A DNA stretch of 64,000 bases from QVMG01 sp032073245 (GTDB lineage Bacteria > Bacteroidota > Bacteroidia > Bacteroidales > Tannerellaceae): contig DAMANX010000001.1 in the NCBI GenBank assembly GCA_032073245.1, positions 62,001-126,000 on the forward strand, given 5' to 3'. Positions 33,826 to 42,702 of this stretch are shown piece by piece (within the stretch, counting starts at the first letter, position 1; each line of letters opens with the position of its first letter). A model generated the notes under the pieces. The model was not told where the DNA came from. It saw only the letters and a list, made by a program, of their open reading frames with translations, and searched no databases. The position numbers and the translations under genes are program-made.

Positions 33826-35160
33826 ATGAAGGCAAATGAAGTATTAGAGGATCTGAAAAGAAGATTTCCTAACGAACCTGAGTATCATCAGGCAGTAGCA
33901 GAAGTATTAGGCTCTATCGAGGAGGTATACAATAATCACCCTGAATTTGAAAAAAATAATCTGATCGAACGTCTTTGTATTCCGGATCGCGTGTTCACGT
34001 TCCGTATAACCTGGATGGATGATAAAGGGCAAGTACATACTAACATGGCTTACCGCGTACAACATAACAACGCTATTGGGCCATATAAAGGAGGTATGCG
34101 TTTCCACGCTTCTGTAAATCTTTCAATCCTTAAATTCCTTGCATTTGAACAAACCTTCAAAAATTCCCTGACTACTCTTCCGATGGGCGGCGGTAAAGGT
34201 GGTTCCGACTTCAATCCAAAAGGAAAATCAAATGCAGAAATCATGCGTTTTTGCCAGGCATTCATTATGGAACTATGGCGCCATATCGGCCCCGACACAG
34301 ATGTACCCGCAGGAGATATCGGCGTAGGTGGACGCGAAGTTGCCTATATGTACGGGATGTACAAAAAGATGGCACGTGAAAACACTGGAACATTTACAGG
34401 TAAAGGTATTGAATTCGGTGGTTCATTGATCCGTCCCGAAGCAACCGGTTACGGTAATGTATACTTCCTGTTGGAAATGTTGAAAACAAAAAATATTGAC
34501 ATTAAAGGAAAAGTGGTAGCAGTTTCCGGTTCAGGAAACGTAGCACAATATACAGTAGAAAAACTTATTGAATTAGGGGCTAAAGTAGTGACTCTTTCCG
34601 ATTCAAGCGGTTATATTTATGATCCGGAAGGTATTGACAGCGAAAAGCTGGCCTATGTAATGGAACTGAAGAACCTTTATCGTGGACGTATCCGTGAATA
34701 CGCAGAGCAATACGGTTGCAAATATGTTGAAGGAGCACGGCCTTGGGGAGAAAAATGTGACATAGCTTTACCAAGCGCAACTCAGAATGAATTAACCGGG
34801 GATGATGCGAAAACGTTATTGGCAAATGGTTGTATCGCTGTTTCTGAAGGAGCGAATATGCCTTCTACACCGGAGGCTATCGATGCATTCCTGGAAGCTA
34901 AAATACTGTATGCTCCCGGTAAAGCGGCTAATGCTGGTGGTGTTGCTGTATCCGGCCTTGAAATGACACAAAATGCGATGAAATTAAGCTGGACCCGTGA
35001 AGAGGTTGATGCAAAACTGAAAAGCATTATGTTCTCTATTCACGAGCAATGCACAAAATACGGTACTCAATCGGATGGTTATGTTGACTATGTGAAAGGT
35101 GCAAACATTGCAGGATTCATGAAAGTATCCAAAGCAATGATGGCACAAGGTGTACTTTAA
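33826..35160 (+). CDS. gdhA: NADP-type glutamate dehydrogenase
   Basis: 444 residues, the length of hexameric NADP-dependent GdhA. Substrate-site segments include MGGGKGGSDFNPKGKS with the catalytic-pocket Lys residues, VPAGDIGVGGREVAYM, and the Rossmann region VVAVSGSGNVAQYTVEKL. It converts 2-oxoglutarate and ammonia to glutamate; with the glutamine synthetase at 26087 it supplies the main ammonia-assimilation steps. It has its own promoter and terminator. Confidence 0.96.
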   Translation: MKANEVLEDLKRRFPNEPEYHQAVAEVLGSIEEVYNNHPEFEKNNLIERLCIPDRVFTFRITWMDDKGQVHTNMAYRVQHNNAIGPYKGGMRFHASVNLSILKFLAFEQTFKNSLTTLPMGGGKGGSDFNPKGKSNAEIMRFCQAFIMELWRHIGPDTDVPAGDIGVGGREVAYMYGMYKKMARENTGTFTGKGIEFGGSLIRPEATGYGNVYFLLEMLKTKNIDIKGKVVAVSGSGNVAQYTVEKLIELGAKVVTLSDSSGYIYDPEGIDSEKLAYVMELKNLYRGRIREYAEQYGCKYVEGARPWGEKCDIALPSATQNELTGDDAKTLLANGCIAVSEGANMPSTPEAIDAFLEAKILYAPGKAANAGGVAVSGLEMTQNAMKLSWTREEVDAKLKSIMFSIHEQCTKYGTQSDGYVDYVKGANIAGFMKVSKAMMAQGVL

Positions 35161-35203
35161 TAGCCGTGTATTAAACTAAAGTGTTTTTTATTTAATGATA
35201 GAA

Positions 35204-35235
35204 GGGCTTGTATGCTTGCGTACAAGCTCTTTTTT
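35204..35235 (+). terminator. Terminator of gdhA
   Basis: GGGCTTGTATGC / GCGTACAAGCTC hairpin followed by six T, about 45 bases after the stop. Confidence 0.9.
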
Positions 35236-35329
35236 AATTAAGAATCCCTAAGACTTCCTAGAGCTCCTGAGATTCTTAAGCAAGACATAATTGTTCTTCA
35301 AAATGCTTACTGTTTTCATGAAATATAGT

Positions 35330-35337
35330 TACCTTCG
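35330..35337 (+). promoter_or_regulatory. Near-consensus -7 box for the kinase-RapZ gene
   Basis: TACCTTCG differs from TAnnTTTG by one base and lies 18 bases before the ATG at 35356. Confidence 0.45.
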
Positions 35338-35355
35338 TGCCGTAAACACAAGCAC

Positions 35356-36786
35356 ATGATAACAGAAGAATTGAACAGGCTCTATACCTCTTACGTTGGA
35401 AAACCTGCCACTGATATTATCGAATTACCTTCTTCCGGGTCGAATCGGCGTTATTTCAGATTGTCGGGACCTAAGACATTAGTAGGCGTAAGCGGTACAT
35501 CATCAGAAGAAAACAATGCCTTTATCTGCATGGCATCACACTTTCGTGCAAAAGGACTACCTGTGCCCGAAGTATACGTCTATTCAGATGATAAAGCCTT
35601 TTATTTGCAGGAAGACCTGGGCAACACGTTACTGTTCGATGCAATTGAAAAAGGAAGAAAAAGCTGTGTCTTTGATGAAACAGAACGACAGCTTTTACGT
35701 AAGACCATGACCCTCCTGCCCTCTTTTCAATTTGTAGGAGCTGAGGATTTTGATTTCTCCGAATGTTATCCTCAGCCGGAATTTAATGAACGCTCTATTT
35801 TATGGGATCTGAATTACTTTAAATATTGCTTTCTGAAAGTAACCGGTATGGAATTTCAGGAGAATCTCCTTGAAAATGATTTCCATAAGATGTGTGATGT
35901 TTTGCTGCGTGATAAAACAAATACTTTTATGTACCGCGATTTTCAGTCACGGAATGTAATGGTAAAAGATAATGAACCTTGGTTTATTGATTTCCAGGGC
36001 GGGCGCAAAGGCCCGATTTACTATGATGTAGCTTCTTTCCTGTGGCAGGCAAAAGCGCAATACCCAGAAGGTTTACGCAATGAATTGATTGCCGATTATA
36101 TGAATGCGCTCAGCAAATATACAACGGTAGATAAAGAATATTTTCACAGTCAGCTACGACACTTCGTGCTTTTCCGTACTTTGCAGGTATTAGGAGCTTA
36201 TGGCTTCCGGGGATATTTCGAGAAAAAACCTCATTTCATGCAAAGTGTTCCTTATGCAATTAAAAATCTGAAAGAATTATTACGTGAGGATTATTCTGAA
36301 TATCCTTACCTTTATAAAATATTACGTGAATTAACCGGTTTGAAGCAATTCTCTGATGACATCCAAAAGCGAACGTTGGAAGTAAAAGTTATGAGTTTTG
36401 CTTATAAGAAGGGAATACCCAATGATCCCAGTGGCAACGGGGGTGGCTTTGTGTTTGATTGCCGTGCAATTAATAATCCCGGGAAATATGAACATTACAA
36501 TCAATTTACCGGATTAGATGAACCCGTTATCCGCTTTCTCGAAGACGACGGCGAGATAACATCATTTCTGGAACATATTTATACGATTATAGACTCATCT
36601 GTTCAGCGTTATCTGGACAGAGGTTTCACTAATCTGATGATTTGTTTCGGATGCACGGGCGGACGGCATCGTTCGGTTTATTCAGCACAACACGTGGCCG
36701 AACATCTTCACCAAAAGTTTGGTGTAAAAGTTGAACTGGTTCACCGGGAACAAAATGTAGAACAATTATTCGACTCGATTCTATGA
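35356..36786 (+). CDS. AmgK-like sugar kinase fused to a RapZ C-terminal domain
   Basis: 476 residues with two parts. Residues 1-335 are an aminoglycoside-phosphotransferase-fold kinase close to AmgK (N-acetylmuramate/N-acetylglucosamine 1-kinase): SSGSNRRYFRL near 27, YRDFQSRNVMV with catalytic Asp near 195, and FIDFQGGRKGPIYYDVASFL with the metal Asp near 212. Residues 343-476 are the RapZ C-domain: MSFAYKKGIPNDPSGNGGG, FDCRAINNPG and CTGGRHRSV. The P-loop half of RapZ is absent. In E. coli that C-domain binds glucosamine-6-phosphate. The next gene, overlapping by four bases, is MurU-like, so the product should phosphorylate cell-wall sugars at C1 for UDP-MurNAc recycling, with an added metabolite-sensing domain. 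Confidence 0.9.
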   Translation: MITEELNRLYTSYVGKPATDIIELPSSGSNRRYFRLSGPKTLVGVSGTSSEENNAFICMASHFRAKGLPVPEVYVYSDDKAFYLQEDLGNTLLFDAIEKGRKSCVFDETERQLLRKTMTLLPSFQFVGAEDFDFSECYPQPEFNERSILWDLNYFKYCFLKVTGMEFQENLLENDFHKMCDVLLRDKTNTFMYRDFQSRNVMVKDNEPWFIDFQGGRKGPIYYDVASFLWQAKAQYPEGLRNELIADYMNALSKYTTVDKEYFHSQLRHFVLFRTLQVLGAYGFRGYFEKKPHFMQSVPYAIKNLKELLREDYSEYPYLYKILRELTGLKQFSDDIQKRTLEVKVMSFAYKKGIPNDPSGNGGGFVFDCRAINNPGKYEHYNQFTGLDEPVIRFLEDDGEITSFLEHIYTIIDSSVQRYLDRGFTNLMICFGCTGGRHRSVYSAQHVAEHLHQKFGVKVELVHREQNVEQLFDSIL

Positions 36787-37523
36787 AAGCTATGATTTTT
36801 GCAGCGGGTATGGGCATTCGGCTCAAACCCATGACAGATAACACCCCCAAAGCGTTGATTCCCGTAGGAGGAAAACCAATGCTGGAGCATCTTATTGTTA
36901 AGTTAAAGAATGCAGGGTTCACAGAACTAGTGATCAATATACATCACGAAGGACAACAAATTATTGATTTTCTGGAGGCAAACAATAATTTCGGCGTACA
37001 TATAGACATATCTGATGAACGTAATTATCTGCTGGATACAGGTGGAGGAATTAAAAATGCGGCCCGTTTTCTGGAAGGCAATGAACCCTTCCTGGTACAC
37101 AATGTAGATATCATCTCTAATGTTGATCTGCAACAGCTCTATCAAACGCATCTACAGACACGTCCCCTTTCTACATTGCTAGTCAGTAAACGAAATACTT
37201 CCCGGTACCTGCTCTTCAATGATAAGAATCAACTATGCGGATGGCGAAATCATGAAACAGGCGAAGTGAAATCTTATTATCCCGACTTTGATCCGGCATT
37301 ATATAACGAATACGCTTTTGGTGGGATTCATGTACTCTCTCCTGAGATATTTGAATGGATGGACGAATGGACAGGTAAATTCCCCATCATTAATTTTTAC
37401 CTCTCAATATGTGCTAAAACAAACTTACAAGCCTATCCATTAGACAACCTGCAATTACTTGACATAGGAAAACCCGAAGCGCTGGCTAAGGCCGAGGAAT
37501 GGTTTGAGCAATACAGAGGATAA
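36783..37523 (+). CDS. MurU-like sugar-1-phosphate nucleotidyltransferase
   Basis: 246 residues. Nucleotide-binding start MKAMIFAAGMGIRLKPMTDN then PKALIPVGGKPMLEH, the GxGxR and PK motifs of NTP_transferase enzymes. LDTGGGIKNA and VHNVDIISNVD carry the acceptor and metal Asp residues. Short single-domain length matches MurU (MurNAc-1-phosphate uridylyltransferase) better than mannose-1-phosphate guanylyltransferases. ATGA overlap with the AmgK-like gene gives the AmgK-MurU salvage pair that bypasses de novo UDP-MurNAc synthesis. Confidence 0.88.
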   Translation: MKAMIFAAGMGIRLKPMTDNTPKALIPVGGKPMLEHLIVKLKNAGFTELVINIHHEGQQIIDFLEANNNFGVHIDISDERNYLLDTGGGIKNAARFLEGNEPFLVHNVDIISNVDLQQLYQTHLQTRPLSTLLVSKRNTSRYLLFNDKNQLCGWRNHETGEVKSYYPDFDPALYNEYAFGGIHVLSPEIFEWMDEWTGKFPIINFYLSICAKTNLQAYPLDNLQLLDIGKPEALAKAEEWFEQYRG

Positions 37524-37544
37524 AAGGAGACATTTAATAAAAAG

Positions 37545-37583
37545 AAAAAGGCTGTCAAATAATTTCGACAGCCTTTTCTTTTT
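37545..37583. terminator. Bidirectional terminator
   Basis: AAAAGGCTGTC and GACAGCCTTTT form a strong stem with A-runs before and T-runs after, between the convergent murU-like and lipoprotein genes. Confidence 0.9.
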
Positions 37584-37602
37584 ATTGAGGATGGTAATAT
37601 CC

Positions 37603-38919
37603 TTATTGTTTCACAGGAGTTGCACTTACTACTTCGTACTCACTCTTTTCTTCATTATACATAAAAGCTTGCATATAATTACCAGCACCACGTCCGGCAT
37701 ACACATTATATATAACCTCATAGCTTAATCCAGTATCAGGAGTGTCAATAATGGATGGAAGAATAATATGGGCAATACCCCAGGCAATACGTTCATCCAT
37801 GATCACCTGAAGTTGATCATTACTCTTTCCATCATATTCACCATTTACGTTATAATAATTCTTCCAGGTGGTATATTGGTTATTTATATTTGAATACCCG
37901 GCAGAAGACCCAAAGTAAAATTCTTCGTTATCCTTATTAGTACTCATATAAGCCGGTTTATTTACCTTAACCCAATCTACCAGCTTTCCATAATCTGCAA
38001 CCACAAAAGTATATTTTTTACTACCTCCTAAAAGGCGTTTCAATACCCAGAGTGTTCCATTATATTCCATTTCCGCAAACTTAGTTGTGACTTCAACAGT
38101 TTCAGCATAAGGATCAATTCGTAACCAGTTCACTCCATCATATTTATAATAACGGGATTGGGTAGATGCACTGCCGGAATAGTACAGATAAGAAACTAAG
38201 GCTGTCTTACCAGCTGTCATATAGGTATATTTAACTTTCAAGAATGTAGTTAAATACATATCTATATCCATATTACTATCAAAATTGTAATATTTTCCAG
38301 GTTCTCCACTTGCTGTTCCCATAGATCTGTAATCAGCCGAATCCAGTTTGTAGCTAATATCAGCCGTAAAGGTGTTAAGTTCGGTTTTATGCCAACCATT
38401 AACCTCTTTCTTATAATTACGTGTTTCTGTAGGTGCAGAACCTTTATACATATTATATGTAACACTTACTACTTTACCCAAATCCTGATCAGCGTATTTT
38501 TTAGTAATGAATTCAATCAGATAACCATCGATATCCATCGTATCATCAAAATTATCGTATTTACCGGGTTGTCCGCTTTCCTCTCCCATGGAGTCATAAT
38601 CAGCAGCAACTAAAGTATAGGAAATATCCGATGTAGTAAACCCGGGGGTAATATCACCAAATAGAACTGCTACTTTTGCTGTAGACCCCTTATCATTATA
38701 AAGGAAGGTATCTTTTAGCATATTACTGATCTTAGCTTCCAGAGTACCCTTATCTGTAAAATAACCCTCCTCAGGATAGTCACCGGTATATACTCCTTCG
38801 TATTGAACAACATCAGTAATAGCGATATTGTCATAACCGTCAAAGTATTTATCATTATAGTCACATCCAGCCATAAACAGAATGGCCATTAGTAATGTAA
38901 AAATATTTATCTTCTTCAT
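37603..38919 (-). CDS. Surface lipoprotein with duplicated domain, partner of a TonB-dependent receptor
   Basis: 438 residues. Lipoprotein signal MKKINIFTLLMAILFMAGC with Cys19 followed by DYND, an acidic start like the Bacteroidetes lipoprotein export signal, so surface display is likely. Residues 99-161 and 188-250 are two copies of one unit (ADYDSMGEESGQPGKY versus ADYRSMGTASGEPGKY, each followed by NFD...MDID and a YxxGSA end); a third, degenerate copy starts near 300 (TFVVADYGKLVDW). No SusD helices are seen, so it is not a classical SusD. It starts 20 bases after the receptor gene and is probably the substrate-capturing lid or partner. Ligand unknown. Confidence 0.8.
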   Translation of the reverse strand: MKKINIFTLLMAILFMAGCDYNDKYFDGYDNIAITDVVQYEGVYTGDYPEEGYFTDKGTLEAKISNMLKDTFLYNDKGSTAKVAVLFGDITPGFTTSDISYTLVAADYDSMGEESGQPGKYDNFDDTMDIDGYLIEFITKKYADQDLGKVVSVTYNMYKGSAPTETRNYKKEVNGWHKTELNTFTADISYKLDSADYRSMGTASGEPGKYYNFDSNMDIDMYLTTFLKVKYTYMTAGKTALVSYLYYSGSASTQSRYYKYDGVNWLRIDPYAETVEVTTKFAEMEYNGTLWVLKRLLGGSKKYTFVVADYGKLVDWVKVNKPAYMSTNKDNEEFYFGSSAGYSNINNQYTTWKNYYNVNGEYDGKSNDQLQVIMDERIAWGIAHIILPSIIDTPDTGLSYEVIYNVYAGRGAGNYMQAFMYNEEKSEYEVVSATPVKQ

Positions 38920-38939
38920 GATCTACTTCTTTTGAGGGA

Positions 38940-41651
38940 TTAAAAATTAATTTTGAGTCTTACACTCATTTCACGGCCTAAACCATAAAATACGCGATAA
39001 GCTGTTTTCCAGTCATTATCAGCTCCATTATAAGCGCTTTCAATATATTCCTGATCAAATATATTGGAAATATTCCCTGTAAGAGTAGTAGGGAATGATC
39101 CTATTTGGAAGGAATAACTTGCTGAAACATCAAATACATTTGATGTAGGAATACGCCATGGATCTTTATCATAAACTTTTTCTCCACCAATTTGCATATC
39201 ATTCGGATTGGGAGTCCAGTCGGCATAATTACGTGCAGTAAGGAACCAGTCCATCCCGAAACGAATATCTTTAGTAGGCATAAACGTAACACCTAACTGG
39301 GTAGATGTTTGTGCAGATCCTCCTACTTTTACCCCATCAAATTTGAAAAATGCTTCGGCATGGTCGGCAGCGCCTACCCCGGAAGCAATTCCAAAATCTT
39401 TATTAAGAGGTTGCCCTAAAGAGTTATAATACAAACCACTTGCCTCATTATCCCATCTGTGATTACCAACAGAAACATATCCGGAGAACTCTACCCAATT
39501 AAAAGGTTTCACCACAAAATCAAGCTCTATTCCCTGATGAATTGCATTTACACCAGTCATATTAATAGTATATCTATCTGCATTTCCTTCGGGAGTTTTA
39601 TAATCACCTGTACGAGCCATCGTTTTATCATTCCAATTTGTATGATATAGATTTAAATTAGCTGAAATAAAAGAGCTTCGGAAACCATATCCAACTTCAA
39701 ACATAAACGCTTTTTCATTCACGGTGTTTTCATTTACAACATGACTTGTCGTGCTTTGTAAGAAAACTCCATTTGAGAAGAATGGTGTACGACTCATATA
39801 ACCAACATTGGCATATATATTATGGAAATCATTCAGGTTATAATTTGCTCCTCCCTTAACATTGAATCCCCATTTATTTACTGTTTCAGATTTCGCATGT
39901 GATTTATCATAATAAAAGCGATCATAACGCCAATATGATCTGTTATTACCCGATGCGGAAACAAATGCACTCAACCCATCTTTGTTGTATTCTGCCTGAC
40001 CAAACAAACCGCCTTCTACAACAAATCCATCATAATCACGATAAACTACATCTCCTACAGTCAATTTCTTTTGTGTAAAAGCCACAGTTTCTGCCGCACT
40101 GTTATTAGCCTTTAATACATTGGCACGATTTCGGTCAATATAATATTCACCCCCATATAGGTCAGTGATTTCATTTGTATGTATCCCTTTATAATATCGT
40201 CCGTCAACACCTCCGGAAATATTGATATTTTCAGTAAGCTCACGAGTATAAGTTGATAATAAACCATACCATCTGTGACTATTTTTGGAAACGGACATTA
40301 CCATTTGAGATCCGTTTTTACTTGTCTCGTTTATCTCCTGAATCTGGTCGTAAGCAAATGTACCATCAGGTTTACGGAAACGCATATTTAGTTTGCCGGA
40401 ACTGGAACCATACCAACCGTTAGAATAGTCTGATGTAGTTTGTCCGCTATTACCCCAACCTTCACCAATTGAAGCATATAACACTGTACTTAATGAAGAA
40501 ATGTTATTGATCTGCCACATGTGATTCAAGGACAATTGTGGTTTATGATATTTATTTTTAACCGCTGCTCTCTGACGACCTTCTTTATCAAATCCATAAG
40601 TTGGATTATAACGGTATTGCTGATCGGGCTCCATATATTTCTTCACTTCCTGCCATCCCTGGATTGTTAATCCATCCTGAGAACTCCGTTGGTTGTGTGT
40701 CTGAGGAGCACCAAAAGCCGTAAATGATAATTGATGAGAATCATTGAACCGTTTAGCTATATTTATAAAGTAATTATAAGATTCAAATTCTGTACCTTGA
40801 ATATATCCATTACCCCAATCTTTTGCACCCAACAAGGTTAATGCCCATCCTGTTTTACTAAGGCCTGTAGAAACAGAAAATAAGATTTTATTACGGCCAT
40901 TCGATCCCATTGTATAACTTGCTGTTCCACCTTTTTTAGCATCTATACTGCGAGTAACAATATTAATAGAACCACCTATCGAAGGTGCCGACACTTTGGA
41001 TGCTCCAAGTCCACGTTGTACCTGCATAGAACGGTTAACATCTGCCAATCCGGCCCAGTTACTCCAATAAAGCCCTCCCCATTCCATATCATTCATCGGA
41101 ACACCATTTACCATCACAGCTACGTTTTCCGACTTGAAACCGCGGATATTCACTTTTGAGTCACCAAAACCACCACCATCACGAGTTACATGTACACCCG
41201 GTGTTAGTTTTAAAATTTCAGGAAACTCTTTTATTCCTAAACGAGTCTCAACTACAATCGGATCAATTGTAGATAAAGCCACCGGCGTCTTACGTGCCAC
41301 CGCAATTGATGAAGTAATCGTCACGTCAGCCAGACCAATCGCATCAACCTCCATATTAACAGTACCTAAATCAACATTTGCCGATCCCGCAACTGTACGG
41401 GTTACATCTTTGTATCCTAAAGATTTAAAAATCAGTGTTGCACCCGGGGAAACCTGAATCTCAAAGTTACCATCTACATCTGTCACTACACCATGTGTCG
41501 TGCCCCGTTGCATTACTGCCGCGCCAATTAAAGGCTCCTGATTTTCGGCATCAACCACTACACCCTTAACAGTTGTCTGGGCACTTATCGTACCTGCACA
41601 ACAAACTGTTAATAAAGCCACTAAAAAGAAATGGACAACATGTTCCTTCAT
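38940..41651 (-). CDS. TonB-dependent outer membrane receptor with CarboxypepD_reg domain
   Basis: 903 residues. Signal peptide ends near GTISAQ; a CarboxypepD_reg_like domain follows (TVKGVVVDAENQEPLIGAAV at 28-47), then the plug (FPEILKLTPGVHVTRDGGG, VNIRGFKSENVAVMVNGVP, GSINIVTRS) and a 22-strand barrel ending in MSVRLKINF with a C-terminal Phe. It lacks the long SusC-specific length (about 1000 residues), fitting a smaller siderophore-, vitamin- or metal-type importer. Co-transcribed with the repeat lipoprotein. A perfect -7 box precedes it; no Fur-like site recognised. Confidence 0.93.
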   Translation of the reverse strand: MKEHVVHFFLVALLTVCCAGTISAQTTVKGVVVDAENQEPLIGAAVMQRGTTHGVVTDVDGNFEIQVSPGATLIFKSLGYKDVTRTVAGSANVDLGTVNMEVDAIGLADVTITSSIAVARKTPVALSTIDPIVVETRLGIKEFPEILKLTPGVHVTRDGGGFGDSKVNIRGFKSENVAVMVNGVPMNDMEWGGLYWSNWAGLADVNRSMQVQRGLGASKVSAPSIGGSINIVTRSIDAKKGGTASYTMGSNGRNKILFSVSTGLSKTGWALTLLGAKDWGNGYIQGTEFESYNYFINIAKRFNDSHQLSFTAFGAPQTHNQRSSQDGLTIQGWQEVKKYMEPDQQYRYNPTYGFDKEGRQRAAVKNKYHKPQLSLNHMWQINNISSLSTVLYASIGEGWGNSGQTTSDYSNGWYGSSSGKLNMRFRKPDGTFAYDQIQEINETSKNGSQMVMSVSKNSHRWYGLLSTYTRELTENINISGGVDGRYYKGIHTNEITDLYGGEYYIDRNRANVLKANNSAAETVAFTQKKLTVGDVVYRDYDGFVVEGGLFGQAEYNKDGLSAFVSASGNNRSYWRYDRFYYDKSHAKSETVNKWGFNVKGGANYNLNDFHNIYANVGYMSRTPFFSNGVFLQSTTSHVVNENTVNEKAFMFEVGYGFRSSFISANLNLYHTNWNDKTMARTGDYKTPEGNADRYTINMTGVNAIHQGIELDFVVKPFNWVEFSGYVSVGNHRWDNEASGLYYNSLGQPLNKDFGIASGVGAADHAEAFFKFDGVKVGGSAQTSTQLGVTFMPTKDIRFGMDWFLTARNYADWTPNPNDMQIGGEKVYDKDPWRIPTSNVFDVSASYSFQIGSFPTTLTGNISNIFDQEYIESAYNGADNDWKTAYRVFYGLGREMSVRLKINF

Positions 41652-41719
41652 AATCGTGTCTACTGTTTATCGTTAATATTTATCAAAAACTTAATCTTTT
41701 ACTTTTGTTTAACAAAGGA

Positions 41720-41727
41720 CAAAGATA
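41720..41727 (-). promoter_or_regulatory. Bacteroidetes -7 box for the TonB receptor operon
   Basis: TATCTTTG on the minus strand, exact consensus, about 68 bases before the ATG at 41651. Confidence 0.65.
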
Positions 41728-42058
41728 GATAGTATTTTACTTTTTCCCTATTACACTACTGTTAAATTCGCAAGAAAATCAATCATCCATAAGATTTTAA
41801 TTTCATTTCAACCATCAAATACAAACTTTAGGACTCCAATTTAGCCATAAAAACATAATACACATTTAATAAATAAATACTAAAAAACCCTTCAACCCTT
41901 CATAATAGCCTGAAAGCTGTTGTTTTTCAAAAACAATCACACTGAAGGGTTGCCCAATAAACCCTTCAGTCATGATTAAAACCTTTCATTTTTGTAAGCT
42001 TTTGGTCATGAATTGAGCTAAGAGCTATTGAAAATTGAAAGAGTATATATATTTTTTA

Positions 42059-42124
42059 TTGTTTGCTTATAAGCAAACAGGTGTTTGATAGTAAGCGAAC
42101 AGCTGTTCGCTCCTAAGCAAACAA
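42059..42124. repeat. Six alternating 11-base units, TTGTTTGCTTA family
   Basis: The 66 bases divide into six 11-mers that alternate in orientation: TTGTTTGCTTA, TAAGCAAACAG, GTGTTTGATAG, TAAGCGAACAG, CTGTTCGCTCC, TAAGCAAACAA. Ends are perfect inverse copies. Confidence 0.88.
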
Positions 42125-42261
42125 TATAGAATTGCTGACCTAAATCAAATAAGTAATAGGGAATAACTAAACATACCCAGGAATATGAAACACTATAAGA
42201 GATTATCCGGAAATTTGCGGATTTCTTTTAAATTGAAAAGTATTTTAAAGATGTTTATCTC

Positions 42262-42349
42262 GTAGGGGCGGCCCTATGTGGCCGCCCGAATGTATTGATT
42301 TTGTGATTTTGGGCAGCCACATAGGGCTGCCCCTACATGTTGATATTAC
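42262..42349. repeat. Palindromic repeat, GTAGGGGC family, copy B
   Basis: Same design as copy A at 9507-9590: hairpins GGGCGGCC/GGCCGCCC and GGGCAGCC/GGCTGCCC, same boundary GTAGGGGC and tail CTACATGTTGATATTAC. It lies inside the larger inverted-repeat element. Confidence 0.9.
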
Positions 42350-42674
42350 CTTCAAATGTAACAACACCTGAAGTATCTCTACAAAAATCCGATATATGGT
42401 AAATCACGATAAGGGTAACCTAGCAAACCATCGTTGGATTAGAAACAAAAACAGTCATCCATTTTCAGGACGATACATAATGAAGGGTTTGAAACTTAAC
42501 ATGAAGGGTTTATTGCACAACCCTTCAGCGTGATTGTTTTTGAAAAACAACAGCTTTCAGGTCATCATGAAGGGTTGAAGGGTTTTTTGGTATTTTTTTG
42601 TTCCTATGTTATATAAAGCTCTGTATTACCTATTAAAAAAGAACCTTGAAATAACAAGGAGAAACAAGAATGCT

Positions 42675-42682
42675 TACCTTTG
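42675..42682 (+). promoter_or_regulatory. Bacteroidetes -7 box for the ENPP gene
   Basis: TACCTTTG, exact consensus, 28 bases before the ATG at 42703. Confidence 0.65.
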
Positions 42683-42702
42683 CGGGATAAATATCGTTTT
42701 AT

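Larger units (their letters stand above)
41871..42599. mobile_element. 729-bp non-coding element with 98-bp inverted ends (MITE-like)
   Basis: Bases 41871-41968 and 42502-42599 are ungapped inverted repeats with roughly eight mismatches in 98. No protein frame of note lies between. The arms hold several copies of the nonamer AACCCTTCA and its inverse (nine copies in the whole region). Two other palindromic repeats (42059-42124, 42262-42349) sit inside. No convincing target-site duplication is visible, so mobility is inference; a large regulatory or structural RNA region between divergent genes is the alternative. The gap 41652-42702 otherwise holds the two divergent promoters. Confidence 0.6.

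Noticed and set aside
42059..42124. CRISPR-like array
   Set aside because: Units are 11 bases, alternate in direction and have no spacers; no cas genes nearby.
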